From: Vibrio europaeus
Lineage (GTDB): Bacteria > Pseudomonadota > Gammaproteobacteria > Enterobacterales > Vibrionaceae
Assembly: GCF_001695575.1 (NCBI RefSeq)
Contig: NZ_LUAX01000007.1
Coordinates: forward strand, 1,302,001 to 1,366,000
Direction: 5' to 3'
Length of the DNA: 64,000 nt
Made by a program: the position numbers and the translations under genes. The notes beneath the pieces were generated by a model, which did not search any database, had not been told where the DNA came from, and worked only from the letters and a program-made list of their open reading frames with translations. Shown piece after piece: positions 1-7,369 of this stretch (position 1 is the first letter of the stretch; each line of letters starts with the position of its first letter).

Positions 1-2
1 GT

Positions 3-401
3 GAATGGAATAACGCATTCGAGCGCGTGGCTTCTTTATCGAACAATCACTCACTTAAGCCGTTAGCTTCATCGTATGCACAAGGGTTAAATAATACGAA
101 CTTGGTGCAACACAATGTGATGTTTCATTGGTCTTTAGACTCTTCAAGTTGGAGCCAGTGGTCTTGGTCAAAAGAGTATTTGTGGCTAAACAAACTGACT
201 CCGACGTTTGATCTTCTTTATTCCCCGAAAGATCAGGGAGTGATAGCGACTCAGTGGTTGGATTATCGGGTGTATGATTCTGGCTCTGCGTCATTTTCAG
301 CGGAACTTGCTGCGCGTTTTATGACGGGTGACAGCGAGTCTGTATATGCAAATTTATCAGATAAGCGTATGATTTTTATTAATCTAAAAGGAAAATTTTA
401 A
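3..401 (+). CDS. 3' end of an unknown gene, possibly an outer-membrane or surface protein
   Basis: The reading frame is open from the left edge of the window to a TAA at 399-401, so only about the last 132 residues are visible and the start lies upstream. The GTG at 27 lacks a convincing ribosome site and is probably internal. The visible part has alternating aromatic and polar residues and ends in Phe (GKF), as many outer-membrane beta-barrels do, but I do not recognise a family. It abuts the following histidine kinase gene (stop and ATG share base 401), which suggests translational coupling in one operon. Confidence 0.55.
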   Translation, partial: EWNNAFERVASLSNNHSLKPLASSYAQGLNNTNLVQHNVMFHWSLDSSSWSQWSWSKEYLWLNKLTPTFDLLYSPKDQGVIATQWLDYRVYDSGSASFSAELAARFMTGDSESVYANLSDKRMIFINLKGKF

Positions 402-1435
402 TGACGGAATCGACAAACTACGCTGCAAACGCCTTTAAAAGTTTTGCCTATACCACGATCTTTTGTGCAGTGATCGCATTTGTCACTCAATCTATCTGGC
501 CTAGTGCTTACCTAGAGCATCTTGCGATAAGTCTAGGTTATGGTTACAGCTCGGTTGTGAGTTCATTGGTGATTGGCCGGTTGTGGCCACAGTTGTCTAA
601 TCAAGTGGTGACCGGGCTGTCGATAGTCGGCGCAATGGTTTTTGGTACTATGAATGCTTACTGGTGGTTACACAGCTACGAAAAATTCTCGGACATCAGC
701 CAACTAAAATCGGTAGCAATTTTAGGATTTATCTTCTCGGCAACATGCTTTTTTTACTTTTACACTCATGAACAAAAATTGCTGGCGCAAAAGGAGTTAG
801 AAACAGCCAAGCGAATTCAATCGGAACAAGAGAAAGCCTTAGTCAAGAGCCAGCTTCGCCAACTGCAAAGCCAAATTGAACCACATTTCCTATTTAACAC
901 CTTGGCCAACGTCAATGCGTTGATCAGTCATGATCCAAAAGCGGCGCAGCATATGTTAGGGAAATTGACGGAACTGCTAAGAGGGACGTTACAAAACAGT
1001 CGTAAAGAGACATCGACTTTAAAAGCAGAATTAGATTTGGTCGATGCCTACTTAGCGATACAAAAAATCCGTCTCGATGAACGCTTAAACTATCAGATAA
1101 CCAACTCAATCGATGAAGAAGTCTCTTTTGCGCCATTGCTTCTACAACCTCTGGTTGAAAATGCGATTCAGCATGGCATTGAACCAAAAGTTAATGGGGG
1201 CGAGATCTCAATCGAAGTCTCGAAAAAAGAACAGTTTATGGTTATCGAGGTGGAAGATTCTGGTGTAGGGTTTGCCAATGCGCCAAACAGCAGCGGCAAT
1301 GGCATTGGCTTGGAAAACACCAAAGAGCGAATTACTGCGCTATATGGCAACCAATCGAGCTTGAAAATTAAGCAATCTGCTTCTGGTGGTGTATTAGCAG
1401 TGATTCAAATTCCGTTCAATCAATTGACCTCGTAA
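401..1435 (+). CDS. LytS/YehU-type sensor histidine kinase
   Basis: A 344-residue inner-membrane sensor kinase of the His_kinase (LytS/AlgZ) family. About four hydrophobic segments lie at residues 14-32, 40-58, 66-90 and 103-121, followed by a charged linker likely to form a coiled coil. The H box QIEPHFLFNT carries the presumed phospho-acceptor His162. The N box LVENAIQHG (Asn254) and the glycine-rich ATP motifs EDSGVGF and GNGIGLEN follow. There is no periplasmic or GAF sensor domain, so the signal is probably sensed in or at the membrane. The gene is 13 bp upstream of its LytTR response regulator, so the two form a pair. The signal and the target genes cannot be read from the sequence. Confidence 0.93.
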   Translation: MTESTNYAANAFKSFAYTTIFCAVIAFVTQSIWPSAYLEHLAISLGYGYSSVVSSLVIGRLWPQLSNQVVTGLSIVGAMVFGTMNAYWWLHSYEKFSDISQLKSVAILGFIFSATCFFYFYTHEQKLLAQKELETAKRIQSEQEKALVKSQLRQLQSQIEPHFLFNTLANVNALISHDPKAAQHMLGKLTELLRGTLQNSRKETSTLKAELDLVDAYLAIQKIRLDERLNYQITNSIDEEVSFAPLLLQPLVENAIQHGIEPKVNGGEISIEVSKKEQFMVIEVEDSGVGFANAPNSSGNGIGLENTKERITALYGNQSSLKIKQSASGGVLAVIQIPFNQLTS

Positions 1436-1448
1436 TAGGAAGGACTTA

Positions 1449-2234
1449 ATGACAGTCAAGGAAGTGAGTGCAGTCATTGCCGATGACGAGCCATTGTTGA
1501 GACATCACCTTAACAAAATGCTGGCTGAGGTTTGGCCTCAATTAGAAATTGTAGGGCAGGCTAAAAACGGTCAAGAAGCGCTGGAAATGATTGAACAATT
1601 CGAGCCAGATCTTGTATTCCTTGATATCAGAATGCCTCAACTGGATGGCATGGCTGCAGCAAAAGCTCTCACTAAGATGGATTGCCCAACCCAAGTCGTG
1701 TTTATTACTGCCTACGATGAGTACGCGCTACAGGCGTTTGAAGCCAACGCAATTGATTACTTGCTAAAGCCGCTATCCGAGCAGCGCCTAGAGCAATGTG
1801 TTGTTAAGATAAAGCAGCGAATTGAGAGCGTAACTACACCTACTCCGCCAGATATGGCGGCGCTACTTGCTCAAATTCAGCAGCTTGGAAATCAATCAGC
1901 ACCAAGTTATCTAAACTGGGTAAGAGCGACTAAAGGTGAAGATATTCATCTCATCTCCATTTCAGACGTGCTCTACTTCAAAGCGGAAGATAAGTATGTT
2001 TCGGTGTTCACCCAAGAAGAAGGCAAAACGGTCGAGTACCTGCTTAGAACCTCGTTAAAAGAGTTGATACAACAGCTTGACCCAGACAACTTTTGGCAGA
2101 TCCACCGCTCTACCATAGTCAATGTCTCCGCCGTTGAGAAAGTGCAGAAAGTCATTACCGGGAAAATGGTCGTCGTAATTGGTGATGCTAAGCTCCCAGT
2201 TAGCCGTGCAATGCAAAGCCTGTTTACTAAGTGA
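1449..2234 (+). CDS. LytR/AlgR-type response regulator (REC-LytTR)
   Basis: A 261-residue cytoplasmic response regulator. The N-terminal receiver domain has the acidic pocket (ADDEP near residues 11-15), the phospho-acceptor Asp59 in VFLDIRMP and the conserved Lys107 in LLKPLSE. The C-terminal LytTR DNA-binding domain covers about residues 155-258, with the typical KAEDKYVSV and FWQIHRSTIVNV stretches. It should be phosphorylated by the kinase encoded just upstream. An AGGAAGGAC ribosome site precedes the ATG. Known LytTR regulators bind pairs of short direct repeats, but I could not identify a target here. Confidence 0.95.
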   Translation: MTVKEVSAVIADDEPLLRHHLNKMLAEVWPQLEIVGQAKNGQEALEMIEQFEPDLVFLDIRMPQLDGMAAAKALTKMDCPTQVVFITAYDEYALQAFEANAIDYLLKPLSEQRLEQCVVKIKQRIESVTTPTPPDMAALLAQIQQLGNQSAPSYLNWVRATKGEDIHLISISDVLYFKAEDKYVSVFTQEEGKTVEYLLRTSLKELIQQLDPDNFWQIHRSTIVNVSAVEKVQKVITGKMVVVIGDAKLPVSRAMQSLFTK

Positions 2235-2325
2235 TCCGGTTATAAATTTACTCATGGCCTTGTAGTGCAAATTTATCATCAAGAGTTATGCTTAAAGCTA
2301 TCAATAATATGCTGGAGCGATGTAA

Positions 2326-2937
2326 ATGGCTGACAATAAACTTTACTATGTTTATGACCCTATGTGTTCATGGTGTTGGGGGTACAAGCCAGTCTGGCAG
2401 CAGATTTGTCAGATACTAGAGGGCAAAATTGATATTCAATATGTGGTTGGCGGCTTAGCACCAGATTCTGACCAACCCATGCCGAAAGAGATGCAACAGC
2501 AAATTGCCTCGTACTGGAAAAGAATCGAAGACTTTCTTGGTACCCAATTTAATTATGACTTCTGGAACAAAAACATCCCGAGACGTTCTACTTACCCTGC
2601 CTGTCGCGCAGTCTTAGCAGCTCGTAAACAAAGTGCTGAAAAGCAGATGCTGACCGCGATTCAAACCGCTTATTACCTCGAAGCGAGAAACCCAAGTGAC
2701 ACTGATGTACTTATCGATCTTGCCGATAGCATTGGCTTAGATTTAGAACGTTTTGAATCCGATTTTGGCTCGGTCACCTTGAACGAAGAGTTTATGCGTG
2801 AGTTGGACTTTGCTCGCAGCATTGGGGGTAATAGTTTCCCGTCGTTATTCGTTCAAACGGCTGAAGGGCTTGTCGAACTTCAAGTGGATTACCAATCAGC
2901 GCAAACCACTATTAGCCAGATTGAACAATTGATATAG
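2326..2937 (+). CDS. DsbA/FrnE-family thioredoxin-like oxidoreductase
   Basis: A 203-residue protein with a thioredoxin-type active site C14-S-W-C17 in the context DPMCSWCWGY, followed by the alpha-helical insertion of the DsbA/FrnE/2-hydroxychromene isomerase superfamily. The cis-Pro segment is probably NSFPSLFV near residues 170-177. No signal peptide is present, so it should act in the cytoplasm, unlike classical DsbA. Small cytoplasmic members of this family are often annotated as protein-disulfide isomerases. It is transcribed alone and ends at a clear terminator. Confidence 0.88.
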   Translation: MADNKLYYVYDPMCSWCWGYKPVWQQICQILEGKIDIQYVVGGLAPDSDQPMPKEMQQQIASYWKRIEDFLGTQFNYDFWNKNIPRRSTYPACRAVLAARKQSAEKQMLTAIQTAYYLEARNPSDTDVLIDLADSIGLDLERFESDFGSVTLNEEFMRELDFARSIGGNSFPSLFVQTAEGLVELQVDYQSAQTTISQIEQLI

Positions 2938-2956
2938 GCTTGCGATGCAAACAAAG

Positions 2957-2987
2957 AAACACCGGGTTAATGCCCGGTGTTTTTGGT
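2957..2987 (+). terminator. Rho-independent terminator after the DsbA-like gene
   Basis: An 8-bp perfect stem, ACACCGGG (2959-2966) with CCCGGTGT (2973-2980), is followed by a T run. It lies between convergent genes. The A-rich left flank means it may also work for the minus-strand glucosidase gene that ends at 3003. Confidence 0.85.
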
Positions 2988-3002
2988 TAAGGTTCGATTC
3001 AA

Positions 3003-4634
3003 CTAGAGTTTAACTGCGATAGATTCGAATGGCTTGAGGTTTATTTCATTGCTAAGCGAGTCGACTGAGTGACCGTTGCTGATTAAGGTTTGGACCTGCT
3101 GGCCAACCAAGTGGTTGGGTAGTTCAACACTGATGGATTCAGCACTGAAGTTACTCAATACCACAATGTGCTCCTCAAGCCCCTTGCGTTCATAGGCGAA
3201 TAGCTGTGGGTGATCTTCCAGTAGAGGGATGAAATCCCCATAAACAATCACTGGGTGTGCTTTACGCAGCGAGATAAGTTGCTGATAGTGATAGAAGATT
3301 GAGTCTTTATCGGCAAGTGCTTTAGCGACATTGATCTCTGTGTAGTTTGGGTTGACCTCTATCCACGGAGTGCCACTGGTAAAGCCTGAATGATGGTCAC
3401 CACTCCACTGCATTGGCGTACGCGCGTTATCGCGGCCATTTTCATGGATGGCTGTCATCATGTGTGCATGACTCACTCCCGATTCTGTCTTCATCTTATA
3501 GAAATTGACTGTTTCAATATCTTTGTATTGTTCAATGTTTTCAAACGCAACGTTAGTCATGCCAATCTCTTCGCCTTGATAGATGTATGGCGTGCCTTTC
3601 ATAAAGTGCAAAGTCGTGGCGAGCATCTTGGCAGATTCAACTCGATATTGCTTGTCACAGCCATATTTCGAGACGACACGTGGGAGATCGTGGTTGTTCC
3701 AAAATAGCGAGTTCCAACCTTGGCTTTTTAGCTCAACCTGCCATTTTGTTAGCACGCGCTTAAACTCGTTTAAATCGAGTGGAATAGGGCGCCATTTGTC
3801 ACCGTTTTGCCAAGTCAGCGTGATGTGTTCAAACTGAAACACCATAGAAAGCTCATGCCTTGCAGGATCGCTATACAGTTTAGCAATCTCTGGCGTAGCC
3901 CCCCACGTTTCGCCAACCGTGAGTAAGTCTTTGTCACCAAACGTTGCTTGGTTCATTTTGTGCAGCAATGGATGCAGGCGATCACCGTTGCCTGTGATAC
4001 CTTTATCGATCTCTTTACCGATAAGATCAATCACATCCAATCGGAAACCACCTATCCCTTGCTCGATCCACCAGTTCATCATCTCGAACACTTTGTTGTG
4101 GACGCTTGGATTTTCCCAGTTTAAGTCAGGTTGGCGTTTTGAAAATAGATGGAAATAGTACTGCTGATTCTCTTCATCCCACTGCCACGCGCTGCCACCA
4201 AAAATAGAATCGATATGGCTTGGTGGAGTACCGTCTGGATTGGCGTCGCGCCAAATGTAGAACTCTCGATATTCGCTGTCAGGGTTTTGCTTTGCTTCAA
4301 CAAACCAAGGGTGTTCATCAGAGGTATGGTTGACCACTAAATCCATGACGATGCGAATACCGCGCTGTTTAGCTTGTGCAATAAGCTCGCGCATATCTTC
4401 CATCGAGCCAAACTCAGGTGCGATAGCTTGATAATCTGAAATATCGTAGCCGTTGTCGTCCATCGGTGACTGATAAACAGGAGATAGCCAGATAACGTCA
4501 ATCCCGAGTTTACCTAGATAGTCGAGTTTGCTGATGATGCCTTGAAGGTCACCAATACCATCGTCGTTTGAATCACAAAAGCTGCGTGGATAGATCTGAT
4601 AGACCACACTGTCATGCCACCAACGTTTTTCCAT
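3003..4634 (-). CDS. GH13 alpha-glucosidase (oligo-1,6-glucosidase-like)
   Basis: A 543-residue cytoplasmic GH13 enzyme without a signal peptide, expected to release glucose from the non-reducing ends of short alpha-glucans. The (beta/alpha)8 barrel motifs are present: DLVVNHTS (region I), GGFRLDVIDL with nucleophile Asp200 (II), TVGETWGA with acid/base Glu242 (III) and NNHDLPRV with Asp316 (IV). Length and motifs also fit the trehalose-6-phosphate hydrolase TreC, so the substrate is not settled. No PTS gene for trehalose is nearby, and the surrounding genes deal with maltodextrins, which favours an oligo-alpha-glucosidase. The LysR gene starts 145 bp away on the other strand and may control it. 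Confidence 0.9.
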   Translation of the reverse strand: MEKRWWHDSVVYQIYPRSFCDSNDDGIGDLQGIISKLDYLGKLGIDVIWLSPVYQSPMDDNGYDISDYQAIAPEFGSMEDMRELIAQAKQRGIRIVMDLVVNHTSDEHPWFVEAKQNPDSEYREFYIWRDANPDGTPPSHIDSIFGGSAWQWDEENQQYYFHLFSKRQPDLNWENPSVHNKVFEMMNWWIEQGIGGFRLDVIDLIGKEIDKGITGNGDRLHPLLHKMNQATFGDKDLLTVGETWGATPEIAKLYSDPARHELSMVFQFEHITLTWQNGDKWRPIPLDLNEFKRVLTKWQVELKSQGWNSLFWNNHDLPRVVSKYGCDKQYRVESAKMLATTLHFMKGTPYIYQGEEIGMTNVAFENIEQYKDIETVNFYKMKTESGVSHAHMMTAIHENGRDNARTPMQWSGDHHSGFTSGTPWIEVNPNYTEINVAKALADKDSIFYHYQQLISLRKAHPVIVYGDFIPLLEDHPQLFAYERKGLEEHIVVLSNFSAESISVELPNHLVGQQVQTLISNGHSVDSLSNEINLKPFESIAVKL

Positions 4635-4779
4635 TTTCTAAGCCCTAACTGAACTGATTAACTGACCAGACTATAGCGAACTAACACAGGCAAAAATAAT
4701 TGATTGTTTGAATTGCTCTATAGAAAAAATCAATATCACACGTTAGGCTTGAGCCTTCAGAAAACGGATGCGTGAAAGT
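4635..4779. promoter_or_regulatory. Divergent promoter region between the glucosidase and lysR
   Basis: A 145-bp AT-rich gap separates the two divergent start codons. It has room for both promoters and for a LysR-type box. I could not single out a confident operator or promoter. Confidence 0.45.
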
Positions 4780-5676
4780 ATGGATAAGCAATATCGTTAT
4801 TTTTATGAAGTTGCGCGGCAGGGCAGTATAAAAGCCGCTGCTGATAAGCTCTTTATCAGTCAACCTTCCTTGACGACAGCAATTAAAAAGTTAGAAGAGC
4901 AACTTGGGGCGGACTTGTTCGTCAGAAAGTCGAAAGGTGTCGAGCTTACAGAATATGGTTGGGTGTACTTTCGCTATGTTCAGGAGGTGCAAGAAAAGCA
5001 CATCCAGATGATGCATCAATTGTCGGATATGAAGCTTAGAAGTGGTGGTAAGGTTAAGCTGGGTATTGGAGAGGCTTGGTGGCAGTGCTTTGGCTCTGAA
5101 GCGGTGCAGCAGTTCACAAAACAGTTTCCGAATAGCTCAATGCATATCGAATTTGGCAATGGCTTGTCGATGCTGCATCACCTTATTAACGATGATATTG
5201 ACCTGTTTGTTGGTCATGAAATTATCGGTATTAACTCACGTCATCGTGTTCGTTTTATTCCGCTTTTTCAGGAGCGTGAAGCTTGGTACGTTCGACCGGA
5301 GCACCCTTTAAGAGGCGAAGCCAATATCGCTGACAAAGCCAAAGACTATCCGCTGGTTAAGGTTACGCCTGACCATGCTCGCCATGGCGATGTGCTTACA
5401 GAAGAGGGGGCGGAACTGTTCACCGTTGCTGCGCAAAATACCCAAGTTACGTATGAGCTAGATTCGCTTTCAGCCAGTATTGATATGGTCAAAATGAGTA
5501 ATGCGATTATGCCGTATACCTCTAAGATGGAGGCGTATTTTGTTAACCAAGGATTAGCCCTGTTATTGCTAAACAAAGGGCAGCTTGGTCAGGTGGGTAT
5601 TTACACTAAGGTGGGGGACTTCACCAAACCGACCCAAGCCTTAATTGATCTGATCATAAAAAAAGCCGAGAGCTAA
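4780..5676 (+). CDS. LysR-family transcriptional regulator
   Basis: A 298-residue LysR-type regulator. The N-terminal winged helix-turn-helix (residues about 1-60: YFYEVARQGSIKAAADKLFI then SQPSLTTAIKKLEEQLG) is followed by a periplasmic-binding-protein-like effector domain. I prefer the ATG at 4780 because the protein then begins MDKQYRYFYEV, as most LysR proteins do. An in-frame ATG at 4768 would add four residues. It is divergent from the GH13 glucosidase and convergent with malE, so a role in alpha-glucan use is likely. The inducer is unknown. Its last codons lie inside the malE terminator. Confidence 0.92.
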   Translation: MDKQYRYFYEVARQGSIKAAADKLFISQPSLTTAIKKLEEQLGADLFVRKSKGVELTEYGWVYFRYVQEVQEKHIQMMHQLSDMKLRSGGKVKLGIGEAWWQCFGSEAVQQFTKQFPNSSMHIEFGNGLSMLHHLINDDIDLFVGHEIIGINSRHRVRFIPLFQEREAWYVRPEHPLRGEANIADKAKDYPLVKVTPDHARHGDVLTEEGAELFTVAAQNTQVTYELDSLSASIDMVKMSNAIMPYTSKMEAYFVNQGLALLLLNKGQLGQVGIYTKVGDFTKPTQALIDLIIKKAES

Positions 5677-5686
5677 ACTCTCGGCA
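5660..5686 (-). terminator. malE terminator embedded in the end of lysR
   Basis: The stem GCCGAGAG (5665-5672) with CTCTCGGC (5678-5685) has the lysR stop codon in its loop. Read on the minus strand it is followed by a run of seven T, so it terminates malE transcription. Read on the plus strand there is no T run, so it is a weaker terminator for lysR. Confidence 0.8.
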
Positions 5687-5725
5687 AAAGGACTGAACAA
5701 GTTAAAAGAAGAAAGTAAGTCGTTA

Positions 5726-6904
5726 TTATTTAATGATCTGCTTCGCTGCCGTATCAAGGGCTTGTTTTACCGTTTGTTTTCCTTGCATTGCGTTGTCAAT
5801 TGCAGCCCCTTCGGCAAACCAGTAAGCGGTCATCTGCGGAATGTTAGGCATGATCTCGCCATTTTCAGCATTGGTCATTGTTGCCTTGATTCGCTCATCG
5901 CTTTCTAGGATTTTCTGGAAGCTTTTTAGTGTGACCGCACCAAGCGGTTTGTCATCATTCATGATTTTTAACGCGTCATCAACGAACAGGTAGTTTTCCA
6001 ATAGTTCTACGGCTAAATCTTCATTTGGGCTCCCCGCATTGATACCGGCACTGAGGACGCCGACAAACGGATTGCCCTTACCGCCATTTAGGGTTGGAAG
6101 CTCGGCCACACCATAGTTAAGCCCCATTTTATCCAGGTTACCCCAAGACCAAGGGCCATTAATCGTCATGGCAACTTCACCTTTGCTAAAGGCAGCTTCG
6201 GACACTGAGTAATCCATATCGGGATTGACGACGCCTTGGTTCACCATGTCGACAAGAAACTGAAGTCCTTTAATACCCGCTTCATTATTCACGCCAGTCT
6301 TTGCACCATTGTAGCCGCCCTCGACCTTTTCAAATGCGTACGCGCCGCCCGACGAAATCATTGGCCAAGTAAAGTAGGCGTTCTTTACGTCCCACATAAT
6401 GGCTTGCTTACCTTGATCTGCCATGTCTTTGTGGATAGCAGCGAGCTCTTCCCATGTTTTTGGTGGCTCGGGCACTAAGTCTTTGTTGTAGATAAGTGAT
6501 GGTGTTTCAATGGCGATTGGGTAACCCATGATCTTGCCGTTAACCGTGACCGCATCCCAACTGAAATCGATGAGCTTGTTTTTAAACTCTTGGCTAGGGT
6601 TGAGTTCCTTTAGAAGCCCGGCCTCTGCATAGCCGCCAAATCGGTCATGAGCCCAAATGATAATGTCTGGCCCCATTCCTTTCGCGGCAACTTTTTCAAA
6701 TCGTTCTTCTAAAGATTCAGGGTGCTGAACAATGACTTTGACGCCCGTATCTTCTTCAAACTGTCTACCAATTTCAGCTAAACCTTCATAGCTTTTATCA
6801 CCGTTGATCCAAATCGTGATTTCACCTTCGGTCATTGCCACAACAGGGTTAGAAGCCAATACTGCCAGAGTACAAATAGAAAGAGGTTTCAGGAACTTGT
6901 TCAT
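5726..6904 (-). CDS. malE: MalE-type maltose/maltodextrin-binding protein
   Basis: A 392-residue solute-binding protein of the maltose (MalE) group of family 1. Starting at 6904 it has a classical signal peptide that ends near VVAM, and the mature part has MalE-like segments such as ITIWINGDKSYEGL, DIIIWAHDRFGGYA and ETPSLIYNKDL. It should bind maltodextrins in the periplasm and deliver them to an ABC permease. No malF, malG or malK lies within this window, so it must work with a permease encoded elsewhere or be a second copy. The track frame begins three codons earlier, but MNKFLKP is the natural signal-peptide start. Confidence 0.9.
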   Translation of the reverse strand: MNKFLKPLSICTLAVLASNPVVAMTEGEITIWINGDKSYEGLAEIGRQFEEDTGVKVIVQHPESLEERFEKVAAKGMGPDIIIWAHDRFGGYAEAGLLKELNPSQEFKNKLIDFSWDAVTVNGKIMGYPIAIETPSLIYNKDLVPEPPKTWEELAAIHKDMADQGKQAIMWDVKNAYFTWPMISSGGAYAFEKVEGGYNGAKTGVNNEAGIKGLQFLVDMVNQGVVNPDMDYSVSEAAFSKGEVAMTINGPWSWGNLDKMGLNYGVAELPTLNGGKGNPFVGVLSAGINAGSPNEDLAVELLENYLFVDDALKIMNDDKPLGAVTLKSFQKILESDERIKATMTNAENGEIMPNIPQMTAYWFAEGAAIDNAMQGKQTVKQALDTAAKQIIK

Positions 6905-6942
6905 CACTATCAATCCATGTCATTAACTTTAAGACAAGGCTA

Positions 6943-6955
6943 CCTCTCCTCCAGT
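6943..6955 (-). promoter_or_regulatory. Possible MalT box upstream of malE
   Basis: On the minus strand the sequence CTGGAGGAGAGG contains the GGA(T/G)GA core of the MalT box known from E. coli, about 40-50 bp upstream of the malE start. Only one such core is clear here, while MalT promoters usually have several, so this is a weak call. Confidence 0.3.
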
Positions 6956-7032
6956 TAATGAGAAAATAGATTATCGAAAGTAATGTATAGGAAAAAGCTA
7001 TATCAAACGGTAAAGATGTGCTTGTGTTCAAA

Positions 7033-7066
7033 GAAAACGGCGCATCAGAGAAAATGCACCGTTGGT
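7033..7066 (-). terminator. Original terminator of the malZ-like operon
   Basis: AACGGCGCAT (7036-7045) pairs with ATGCACCGTT (7054-7063) with one mismatch. On the minus strand the hairpin is followed by TTTTCTTTG. It would have lain about 25 bp beyond the malZ-like stop codon before the 281-bp MITE was inserted between them. Confidence 0.6.
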
Positions 7067-7090
7067 TATATCTTTGATATTGTGAAGTTA

Positions 7091-7369
7091 GGGTCTGTTG
7101 ACCTTATGAGCTGATTTTTGCAGCAGTTTGTGGGTTCTTTATGCAAGGCAGAGGCTTTGAATTGTAGTTGCTCTACCTGATAAGCCGATAACGCAGCAGA
7201 AAGGAGCCACAAACGCTGCCCGAAGGGTTCGAGCTGGGCGCCCCCGCAAAAACCGTTTTACTCTTTGTTGAGAGGTGTTTTGCTTAGAATGACTAGGCGA
7301 CAAACCTCTCGCCGCGATTAAAACGCTTTTATCTCGAACAAAATTTAACCTCATAAGGTCAACAGACCC
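7091..7369. mobile_element. MITE with 21-bp terminal inverted repeats and TA target duplication
   Basis: The segment is bounded by perfect inverted repeats, AGGGTCTGTTGACCTTATGA plus G at 7090-7110 and its reverse complement at 7350-7370. Taking GGGTCTG as the true end, it is flanked on both sides by the dinucleotide TA (7089-7090 and 7370-7371), the target duplication made by IS630/Tc1-type transposases. There is no transposase gene; the small frames inside are not convincing. This is a non-autonomous element that would have to be moved in trans. It lies between a stop codon and its terminator, so it lengthens the 3' untranslated region of the amylase operon. Confidence 0.85.

Noticed and set aside
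7139..7354. A 71-codon frame inside the MITE
   Set aside because: It contains no transposase motif and ends within the terminal repeat. Elements of this kind do not code for protein.
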